From Hybos culiciformis (lineage: Eukaryota > Arthropoda > Insecta > Diptera > Hybotidae), in the NCBI GenBank assembly GCA_964007475.1, contig OZ023273.1, positions 7,335,234-7,399,233 of the forward strand: a DNA stretch of 64,000 bases. Direction: 5' to 3'. The notes beneath the pieces are model-generated. The model was not told the origin of the DNA. It searched no databases and was given only the letters and a program-made list of their open reading frames with translations. Positions 27,301 through 39,300 of this stretch are shown one piece after another (position 1 is the stretch's first letter; the number at the start of each line of letters is the position of its first letter). The position numbers and the translations under genes are program-made.

Positions 27301-30300
27301 ATAAAATAATGTTTAGTGAAGATAATATCAATATTACAGAATATCAAATTAATAAACTACCATCAGAAGATCTAATTATGTGGAGACCATTTTTAATTTT
27401 AGAACAATTTAATGAAACATATAAGTCACATCCAATTGATCCAGATCATGAACATTTTAATTGGCATCTACCAAATGAGGTAGTATGCAATACATTATGT
27501 TGGTTAATTATAGGAATTTCAATGATATTTTTAATTGGTATCATAGTAGTTAGTATCGCCGTTGGAATATGTGTAAGGTAAATTAATTTTAAATTTATAT
27601 TTTATACATATATACAGGAAATAAAAAATAATTTAAACAACCTTCACAAAATTATATCGATTTTGCTTTTAATTTTCTAGCTTTAAGATGCGTTTGGAAA
27701 AAGAAAGTATACAAAGATAATATAAAATTTTTAAAATAATACAATAATTATCAATATTTTTGATGACCTTGCATTAAATTTAAACAGAAATTTAAAGAGA
27801 TTTCTTCAATTTAGCAAATTATGTTATGTTCTGAAACGAATAAAATGTTGAAAATAAACTTAATTTCTAAGGAAAAATTAATTATATTGGAAAACAAATT
27901 TAAGTTTAAATTTTAATATTTAATGAATATTTTGAAAAAATCATTGTTTCAATTAAGTCCAAAAATTTCAAAAGAAATAATTTTTCAACAAATAAACTCA
28001 TTATTTATTGTCTAACATGCTGTTTCAACATTAATTTAAAATTTCAAAATGATGTCACATGATTCATATAAAAAAGGTGTACTGTGTATATATTCAGCTA
28101 AGAAATAAGATAAATTGATTTAATTTAAAAAAAATATATTCTACAAAAAAAAATCATATATTTTTAAACTTCACAAAATCATCATGATTAACAGACAGTT
28201 TCCGAAAATAAGAATAATTTATTGGATTTATACATTAGATTCTTTACCCCTGATGCTTACCACAAAATCATAACATTGAATAAAGAATTTCAGTCAAGCG
28301 ACGACAACCAGAAACGAAAACCAACAAAATTGCTTAAATTTTTATATTAAAAATTTATTTTCTCGCACTTATTTTTTAATGAAAACAGAATATTAGTGTA
28401 ACCAGGGATAATGTGTGGAATCCAATAATATTGTCTTTAATAATACACAACAGCTTTATTATCTTCGGATTATATTATTTTATATATTGATGTTAATTAT
28501 ATTTTTATTAGTTGTTGAAAATTTGAACAATAATGAAGAAAGAAAAACCATAAAAAAAATTATAATTTTCCTTTCAAACGCCTAACAATATGATTTAATT
28601 AAAATATAATTATTCTTTAATATTTCCTTCTTAAAAAATTAACTGTTGGAAAAAAATGTTTTTGTAAAAAACAATGTCGCGTCATTCACTATATCCTTAT
28701 ACTGTATTTACATGTAACACTTAAAATGAAAATAGGAACTTGTAAAAAACTATTTATTTAAAACAAAAATGCCATTTTTGGAATGCTATAAAATACAAAG
28801 AGAACAAATTTACTGGAAAATTATTAGTCACATGAGTGAATTCAAATTTATACATGATATTGACACAAAATAAATGATGTTTAATCAAAAAGGTAAAATA
28901 TCTACTATAGTAGTTCTACAATTTAAAGTACTACTTATTATGGTATTTTCTTTTTAGTTAAAAAAAAATAAAAATAATAATATAATAATATTATTTTTTT
29001 CAAATACGACTAGGGCTAGACCCAACGTACTAAATAGAATAAAAACAAAATATTTTTTAAAAGTTATGAATTGAAAAAATAAAATAAAAATTTAATTAAT
29101 AATCAAAACTATGAAAGAAATTGTTTATGGTTTCTTTGACCTATTTGAAGCTATAACTTTAAGTTCAAAACCAATATATTTATGTTTTTGATGTGTACAT
29201 GAAACTTCATTTAAAAAAATCTTCAATCATGGCAAAGAAAAAATTAATAAAACAAAATCTTTAACATTATATCTTGTATAAAAAATTTAATTTATCTTAA
29301 TATTATATTTCAGGAATTATTTACTACGAAAACGACTGTCCCGAGGGCCAAACAAAATAGTTTTATCAGTCGAGGATTTTGTTTTTCCAGTGGATAATCG
29401 TCGGGTGAGAATTTTTTTTATTTAAAACTTTATTTTGTTTGTGCTTGGTCATCTTGATTTTTTATATTTTCATCTTGGTTTTTTATATTTGATCAACTTA
29501 AGGTAAAAACATTTTTATAAAATCTCGAATACAAATACTGAAAAGAAATATGGGAAAGATACATACATACATCATGATACAATATATATTCATTTTTTTA
29601 AAAGATTAGAGAGAAAAATAAATCGATAATTTTTCCCGAAATGTTGAAAAAAAAGAAAAAGAAAATAATAATAAATTTAATTATTTTTCATGTGTGCAAA
29701 TTTCATTAATTTTCGAAATTTTAAGTAGTTTTCTTTTAACTTTTATCTGATAAAATCTTTTCTGTAATTTTATTGTGCAGAAAAATTAATTTCCAGCGAA
29801 TAATGTTTTTTTTCCTTACAATTTTATTTGATGTTTTTGCTTTCCATAAAAAAAAAAATCAATAAACCAAAAATTTATGCTTTGTTTTATAGGGTGAGTG
29901 CCACTTGTACAATTACCAGTTGTACAATTTTTCAATTTGTATGGAGAAAAAAATTGTACAACTGGTATTTTTTCTCTGTACAACTGGTAAAAAATAATCC
30001 AGTTGCACAATTGACCAGTTGTACAATTTACCAGTTGTACAATCGATTTATCCAATTGTACCACTTGTACAATTCAGTTTTCACCACTTGTACATTTTAG
30101 ACCAGTTGTACAATCCTTTTTTTCTCAAATTAACCACTTGTACAATGTTGGACCAGGTGTTCAATATTTATTTTTATAAAATTAACCACTTGTACAATTT
30201 TTGACCAGTTGTACAATCTCTATGTTAAAGTTATAACCGTGAAAAAATAAGCAAAATGTATGGAAAAGCTGTTGTGCATAATGGGTGCCGCTACCGCATC

Positions 30301-33300
30301 CCATTCGCTTCGCCGCAAAAAAAGTCCTAGCGACCTTATTTCACTTTGAAAAAAAAAAAAAATTTCGGAGGGCTAATTCCATTTTTATAAATGAAATAAG
30401 GCCGCGTAGTAATTTCATGTTTCAAAATGAAATAAGACTTCAATAAAAAATCTTGTGAGGTGAGCACACAGGGCAGCAGGCGGAGGGCGGGCGGTTGATC
30501 AGTGGGATTTGCGGCGCCAGCCGTAAATCCCACTGACTAACTGTCCGCCCGCCGCCCTGCTGCCCCCTGCCCTTTGTGCTCACCTTACAAGATTACGCGG
30601 CCTTATTTCATTTATAAAAATGAAATTAGACCTCCGATAAACTTTTTTTTTGGTCACGGTCTTATTTCACTTTTAAAAATAAAATAAGGCCGCGAGGATT
30701 TTTGTTTATGACATTCGCGGTTTAATTATGACATTCGCGGTTATGTCATGTAGCCGTTAATTCTACAAAATATAGATTGTACAAGTGGTCAAAAATTGTA
30801 CAAGTGGTAAATTACAAAAAAAAAAAAGATTGTACAACTGGTCAAAAATTGTACAAGTGGTTAATTCGAAAAAATCGAGATTGTACAACTGGTCTAAAAT
30901 GTACAACTGGATTGTACAACTGGCACTAGTCTGTACAAATGGTTCTTCTCTGTACAAGTGGTCAATTGTACAAGTGGAATCTTTTTACCACTTGTACAAT
31001 CCAAAAAAACCAGATGTACAATTAAATTTTAAATTGTACAAGTGGTATTTTGGATTGTACAACTGGTACAAAAAAATTGTACAACTGGTAATTGTACAAC
31101 TGACATGCATCCGTTTTATATTCTTAGTTATATAGAAAAGTGTTACAAAAAACACAAATTTTAATAAAATGTTTATATACCTAATATTTTATCTTCTCAA
31201 ATGCGTTACATTAAGGTTGATGAGGGAATTGAAGCTATGCTATGTTGCTGGTTGCAGCAATTACAAGAATTTGGGGGTCCTGAGGTGGATAAACCTGATT
31301 TGCTTAAAGGGTCAATTGGTTCATTAAAAAATTTAGGACTAGCTATTACTGGTGGAGCAGCTACATCAGCAATAGGTAACTCAAGTGTTGCTGTTGCTAC
31401 TGGCGGTAAAAACACAAATTCTGGTTCAGGTAGCTTAGCTCGACATCATCCGGGTTATATGGATATGAGAGCACGTTATAACGGTGATTTAGTGCAATTG
31501 AAAGAAATTCCAATGAGTGGATCGCTGGAATTAAAATCAAAAGCAATGGATTTATTGGTCCTGGCGCACGGTCTAAGGCATGAGAATATCAATCCGTTGA
31601 TAGGTAAGCATAAGCATACTATAATTTACTTTATAATTGTATATAAAATAATATTAAATGACATAAAATAATTTAATGAAGTGGTAGTTTTTTTTTCTTT
31701 ATTCCAAAGACGTATTCGTGCGTGCATTTATTATTGCTCGAATTATTATCAAGACATGTCATATCAACATGACGTACATACTTAACTTATAAACGTTAGA
31801 TGAAAAGTTTTCTTCACCCATTTCATATTTATCTTTTCACGTTAATCGTTTATCATATTATTTTTTATTATATAAAAAAAAGCTTAAAAAGAACCTTAGA
31901 AAAAAATATTAATTTGTGATTTAACTAAGCTATTATGAAGTTAATAATTTTATACACTGCAGGCGTGAAATAAACCAAACGAGAAAAAATAAACAAATAA
32001 TGATAAATATAATAATAAGAAATTAATATTTTAGAATTTCTTAAGTGTTTTCCTCAGTTTATTGTTAAAAGATTGAAATAAACCATAAAGATAAATTTTA
32101 TGAAAAACATTAAACGAGAAATTGTTTCTGACATTTTATTCTCAGGGATATTTAAATTTATTCTTTATATGACACGAATATTCGAATTTATTAAGTTAAT
32201 ATTATAATAAAGAAGAAAAGTTAAAAATGAATATTAAGGTTTGTATTTGTTATCCGTAATTGCCTTTAATTCAGAGATTTGTGTAATAAATGAACTGTTA
32301 CAGTTAACAAATTAATGGAAATGATCACAAACTCAAGCGAATAAATGACAGCTCTAGAGGCATGCTCTTTACTGGCTCAAAAAAGAATTTTAACTTTTTA
32401 TCATATAGATTATATCCGACATAATATTTTCTCTTTATATACAAAACTTTCTAAGAAAAGAACAATTTTTTATTGCAATCATGAAAATGTCAAGAAAATT
32501 TTCTATCCCTAAATTGCTTATATATTTTTACATTAATAATCTACGCTTACGCAATTATAAGAAATTCAAATTAAGTATAAGAAATTTAAATTATACCAGA
32601 AAAAAAAAGTTCTTATTTAATAAAGTTATTAAATTTTTGTCAACAGATAGGGACAACTAAAATAAAATACATAAAAAATAAACAAAAAAAAAGAAACATT
32701 CTGTGCTGGTCCACCAGGAATTAAAAAAGCTGTTGAAATTTAAAACTAAGAAAATTTTTCTATTAATTAAAGGGTTATGAATTTTTTTTTTTTTCCTTTT
32801 TTAACCTTCAGAAGCATAATGAACTCAATTAAAATCATTAACTTAATGAGGATAAAGGAAAAAAGGACTTGAAGAATTGAAGTTAAAAGTGGGTTGTGAT
32901 AATTTTTAATGAAAACTTTAATTCCATATTTTATAATTTATTTGGCAAAGGTAATTTTTTAGTTACGGAAAAAAAAAAAGTCTTAAATCAGTATAAGAAT
33001 AATGATTTGGTATGTTTATAATATAATAAAAATTAGAAATTATTTCAATATTGATTATTTTTTCCTTGTCAAACCTACACTGAGAATATTTCTTTTTACC
33101 TTTTTTTTCATCATGCTGTATACTGTATGTACGATAAGGAAATTTGTTTTTGCTTATGTTCGAAGTCAAACTAGACGAAACACTTTTTATGAACTTTATA
33201 TACACCCAAAATATTTGAATACATATAATGTTAAATTGCACAAATTTTCAGAGTCTACATAAAATATTTGATACAATAATTCTAAATTTAGAATTAAAAA

Positions 33301-36300
33301 AAAAAAAATGTTTTTATTCTTCTTCACAAGAATAATGAAAACAAATTTGTATTGTAAAATTAATCCTTGATGTGAAAGCTTTTTTAAATCATGCATAGAT
33401 TTGCATGTTATTATCATCAGCAGCAGCAAATTTTCAATTAAATTTTTTTTTTTTGTTTTTTTTATCACATTATAATAGGTTGGCTTAGTGATCCATCACG
33501 TACTGCAATGGTATTTGATTATTGTTCACGTGGCTCTTTACAAGATGTTCTCATTATGGATGAAATAAAATTAGATTGGTCTTTTCGTTTAAGCTTATTA
33601 ACAGATTTAGTTCGTGGAATGCGATATCTACATTCGACTGCAATTAAAGTACACGGTTCTTTGTCTTCGCGTAATTGTGTAGTTGATGCCAGATGGGTAT
33701 TAAAGATAACTGACTATTGTTTATTGTCATTTTCTGAAGCGCAAGGATTTGCATTGTCTGCAAAAAGTGCAAAAGAATTATTATGGACAGCACCGGAATT
33801 ACTGCGAAACACAAAAGGGCACAGTAAATGTGGTACACAAATGGGTGATGTTTATTCATTTGGAATAATAATGCAAGAGGTTGTGGTTCGTGGTGAACCA
33901 TATTGTATGTTGTCCTTGTCACCAGAAGAAATTATTGTTAAAATTAAAAAACCACCACCATTGATAAGACCATCAGTGTCCAAAGGCGCTGCCCCACCAG
34001 AAGCAATAAATATAATGCGTCAATGCTGGGCAGAACAACCCGACATGCGACCTGATTTCAATTCGTAAGTTGGTTGTTTTATTCTTTTTAATTATGTGTA
34101 TTAATTTAAAAGGTAAATATACAAAAACTTAATTATATCTTTGGAATAAAATAAATTAATTAAAAACATATATTTTTGTTTAAAATGTTATTAAAAAAAT
34201 ATATAAAAAATCAACTAACTTGATCGATATCGAATTATTAATTAAATTTTTGATTAAATTCTTAACATAGTTTTACCACGAATCCTTTAATTTTCTTGGC
34301 TTTACATAAATATTTCCATCCAGTTTCACATTATATTATTCACACTGAGTTCCAAATTAAAGAAAAAACTTGCTAGAACTCGATGGCCTTGTTTTTATTC
34401 AAAGTTTAATTGAATTAATATGATAAGATATATCCTGCAATTTTTAATTAATTAATCAATGTGATTATGTATATCTTAAATATTTTATTTTCTCATCTTA
34501 ATAAAAAAAAATAACATAAAAAAGAATATTGTAATTTCCTAAAGTTAAATGTTAAATTATAATAAATATTAAATACCTACCTAAGTCAATATCCAAACAA
34601 ACTTTCAAACTTCAAACAATGAATAAATGAAATTTTCAAAGGAGACATCAAAATTAAAAAATTTTTTTTCTAACAAATCTGTTTAAAATATTTTCAAATT
34701 GATTTTAATTCCATTTTCAGGAAAATATTAATACCATAATACTTATGTTAATTTTTTGTATGCTCATAACTCTTATTTTAATATATATATATATATATTA
34801 CTTATATAATAATGTATGTGTATTATTATTAGTATTACAAGACAAAAATTACCATGTATTGATGTTTTTCATAATTTATATTATTTTTCTTATAATTTTT
34901 TACCTTTTCGCCCAGTGTGAATTTTATATACAAAATTATTCGTTCTATAATAATAAACGAATTTTAATAAGGGTTTTCCTTCAGCAAGAAAAATTTAATA
35001 AAATAAAAACAAAAACAAAAAAATGCTTTATGTAAAATTTAATAATGGTAATGGTAATTTGTATTTGATTTTATTTTTAGGGTATACGAACGCTTTAAAA
35101 TGTTAAATCATGGTAGAAAAGTTAATTTCGTTGATACAATGTTTCAAATGTTAGAAAAATATTCAAATAATTTGGAAGAATTGATTAGAGAACGTACTGA
35201 ACAATTGGATTTTGAAAGAAAGAAGACTGAACAATTATTGAACCGGATGTTGCCAAGGTTAATTGTTAACATTTTTTATTTTAAATTAAATTATAAAATA
35301 TTGAGAAATCGGATAAATTATTTTTTTTATACAAAATGTATATAATCACCGTATATAAATATATTCATTAACATTTTGCAGCACCGTTGCTGAAAAACTA
35401 AAAATGGGTTTAGCTGTGGATCCTGAAGAGTTTTCAGAAGTTACAATTTATTTCAGTGACATAGTCGGTTTCACCACAATTGCAGCACATTGCAGTCCAG
35501 TACAAGTTGTAGACCTGTTAAACGATCTTTACACAATATTTGATGCAACGATAAATGCTTACAATGTTTACAAAGTGAGTAGATTTTTTTTTTTGCATAT
35601 TATGAAGTTTACATAATTTGATTTTGATCAAATTAAAAATTTTTTGTTTAAATAAATTTACAAAAATAATTGTCTAATTACTTATGTTGATGAAACCGTA
35701 TATTTTTACAAAAAAAATAGAAAAACGTCGTATTTTTTTCGGTCTAAATTGAATATTAAAAAGATCTTTAATAAAACAAAATCATGATCTTCAATGTTTT
35801 AAAAAAAATCGAATTTTTGTATTTTTTGAATTGGTATTTTTGAAAGGTAATATTTTCTATCATATGTCTTAGAATTTTAACCTATAGAGATATTTATCAT
35901 AAAAAGGAATTGAATCAATTTTTCTGCAATTTTAATGTTTTTTGTGAACAAAAATTATGCTAAAGAATTTCAATTACATATCTACTTTTTAACATCCGGA
36001 ATTCTGTAAGCTAAATATTTAGAAATGTGGTAAGAAAAAAGATACATTATATTTCTCTACAGCTGTTATGACCCAAACAAAAATAAGAATCATACATAAG
36101 AATCCCAGCTGATAAAGTATATAATAATACATTATATTTGTTGGGAGAAATTTAATCTACGGAAAATAACTTTTCCAATAGTACCAGTTTTGTCCCAATC
36201 GGTTCATTGGTTCATTGGTTCAGAAGTTTACAGGTTACATTCATATTTATATATAGATGATAACGATTATCTTTTTACGTTAACAAAGATAAAAGATTCA

Positions 36301-39300
36301 TAGACATCCAAAGATTAAGAAAAAGGGTAAATTTCTATCAAAACTAAAAAAGTTAGTTTATGTTTAATAGTTTATGAATTTTTAACATTATTTGCTATTA
36401 TTAAGTATTGTAAAATTTTTGTGTTATTTATTTAGTTAGGTTTCTGACTATTTTATGAAAATAAACATAATAATAACGAAAGTTAACAAACTGAAATCTA
36501 ACTTCAAAAATTATTATAACATTAAAGGTTTAGGAACTTAAAAATCTCGCAAATTATACATCAAATTATCTTTTTAATTTGACTATACGCATAAGAACTT
36601 AAGTATTTTAATTTTTTTTGTGTAAGAATATTTCGAGTAGAAATTCTCTTTGAAAGTATCAACATTTACTGTCAACCGAACATTATGTACATACAAATGT
36701 GCCTTGAGTAAATGTGAACGTAACTTTTAACTAATTAAGTATATAGGTACTTTGCTAAATACATGCATTTAATTCGCAATTTTACAAAAATTTTCTATCA
36801 AATTAAGTACTCATCCAAGTAAAATATTTATTTTTTTTTTTTTCATTTCAAATATATGTAGGTACAGAAAAATTAATATCACTTGAAGCATTTTTTCTTC
36901 AAAAATCTGTGCAATTGAAACTTATGTGAAGAGGGTGAATAAGACAGTAAAATACAATTTAGAATTATGAAAAATTTTTGATAATTTCTTTTGTAAAAAG
37001 GTTTTAAAAAAATTGTCAACTATTTTATAGTTGATTTTTCTCAAAATGTTCATAATGTTTAGATAAATCTGATGGAGCGAATGAATTCATATTCAATTGC
37101 CATAACAAATTGATTGCTGTCATTCAATAAAGACATTTTATATTATTCACAAATATTTTTTTAACGTATATATATAGCTACATAATATCTAAATATCTTT
37201 CTTACCTGAATGATTTTGTAATAATTTTTTATAAATATACATTAATGTTGTAAGAACTTTAAATATAGTTTCTACTCTTGAATTAATTGCAGACAAAAAA
37301 CATTGAAATTAAATATAGCTAAGATAGTAAAAACATCTTTAAAACAAAACTCTATTATTTAAGTATTTAAATAGAATTTTGTTTTTGACATATTTAAATT
37401 AAAGAATTTCGTATACTCTTGTATATTAGTTTCACTATTAAGCTCTCTTTGTCTTCGCAAAAATAAACTCTCAAAGAAAGTAGTTGTAGGTATTGGTCCT
37501 GAATTATTTTTATTATTGAAACGAAAAAAAACTTCACATGTGTTTAGAATCATACGAAATCACTTAGCATACCAAAATCTACTGTGGGATATACTGTAGT
37601 AGTACATATAGTTAAAAAATATATTTACAAACATACAAGATGATTTGAAGGTCTATCTCCAAAACAAAAATTTTGTTTTGGCAAGTTTAAATTAATAAAA
37701 GTAGTTAGGCTATTTTTTAAGGCAGAAAAAAAAATGTAATTATGGTTCCTACGCTTATTAAAGAAAATTTTTAATGGAAAATGATTCTTAATTTTGTTAT
37801 TAAAAAAAAATTTTATGATGAATAATTTTTTTTGAAACTGTTGAACGAAAAATATGGCAGTCACATAGATTTTTATTAAGTCGCCTTTGTGTTAATTTAA
37901 AAAAAAATTTCAGGTGGAAACAATAGGTGATGCGTACATGGTTGTTTCTGGACTTCCAGTCAAAAATTCTGACCATGCTGAACAAATTGCTATAATGGCA
38001 TTAGATTTATTGCATAAGTCTGGCAGTTTCAAGGTAAAACATTTACCGGGAGTACCTTTGCTTCTTCGCATCGGTTTGCATTCGGGACCATGCTGTGCTG
38101 GAGTAGTGGGTTTGACAATGCCTCGATATTGCTTATTTGGTGATAGCGTTAATACAGCAAGTCGAATGGAGTCTACAGGTAATAAATTAAAAAAATTTTT
38201 TTTTTGTTACTTAACTTCAATATATACTCGATTGTAAGTATCAAATTCTAATATATGACAATTAGTAAAATTTCTTTATCAGCTGCTCCTAAAAGGCAAT
38301 TATATTTTCGAAATTATTATGAATTTAAAATTAGCCTGGCGTTTTTAGCGGAACATTAAATATGAAAAATGCATCAAGTTATGTAACTTGAAATACGAAG
38401 TCCATAAAAATAATAAAGAAAATTAGTTTTCACAATCCTCTATAGACTCTTTTTCATTCATTTTTGTATATTATATATTTTATAAAATTATTGAAAGTTG
38501 GATTATCTTATTCTCTTTTTTTTATCCGTGCATTAAAACAAACATTATCAATATTAAAGCAGTGGAAAATATAGTGGAAAATATATAGGTTTAAACTTTA
38601 AAACTTTATTTTAAAACTTTTAGGTTCATCTTCACGAGTACATATGTCTGAAGCCACGAGAGATTTGTTAGAAGCTGCTGGCGGCTATAATATTGAACCT
38701 CGTGGTCCAATAGAAGTCAAAGGCAAAGGAATAATGAATACATTTTGGCTATTAGGAAAAACTGGTTTTGACAAAAACCTTCCAACTCCACCGCCGCTTG
38801 GGTAAGTACATAATTATAAATTTTTAAACAATTAATGCTAAAGAGTTTAGTTAGAAACAAACTTTTTTTTTAATTATTTCTTTGAAAATTTTGACAGGAT
38901 TTCTTAACACATATGTAAAAATATTGTTTTTTACTTAAAATTAAATACGCTTAATGAAAATTAGGTTTTTGAATACTGTATCGCTTAAAGTAATAAAAAA
39001 TTATAGATAAATTATACATACCATATAAGATTAATACTATCAAATAACATGTATCTTTCAAATAATTCACAATTTTTTCTTTTTAAAAATTTTTTAAAAC
39101 AGAATATTAATTGAAATATTCGAGTCAAATAAATAATTCCAATTCTTATACTTTTGAAAAAGTTTCAAGCATTTTAAGAATTTAAATTAAATAAAATACA
39201 TTTTTTATATACTTTCTGCTTTCATTTTTGGATGCAATTAATTAGAGAATCTCATGGGTAAGTCAATAAAATATAAAATTTAAATAAAGACGGAACCTCA

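Larger units (their letters stand above)
29902..31102. mobile_element. Fold-back (long inverted repeat) element, about 1.2 kb
   Basis: The outer termini are near-identical inverted repeats: CACTTGTACAATTACCAGTT at the left, and the complement of a CAGTTGTACAATTACCAGTT-type sequence at the right. Both arms are packed with CCA(C/G)TTGTACAA words, mostly in opposite senses. Inside lie AATAAGGCCGCG-type words in opposing orientation, and at the centre a GC-rich hairpin (30449-30594). The centre of the whole element (about 30502) nearly coincides with that hairpin. No transposase frame is present and I could not define a target duplication. It lies in the cyclase intron, ending about 113 bp before the next exon. 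Confidence 0.8.

Noticed and set aside
30336..30533. 65-codon frame over the central hairpin
   Set aside because: Created by the GC-rich palindrome; no domain and the complement is equally open.
29816..31135. Several 60-116 codon frames on both strands in the fold-back arms
   Set aside because: They are translations of the CCA(C/G)TTGTACAA words (repeating Cys-Thr-Ile and Val-Gln-Leu patterns) and appear symmetrically on both strands.
33644..33922. Antisense frame across the kinase homology exon
   Set aside because: Shadow of the well-supported sense coding sequence.
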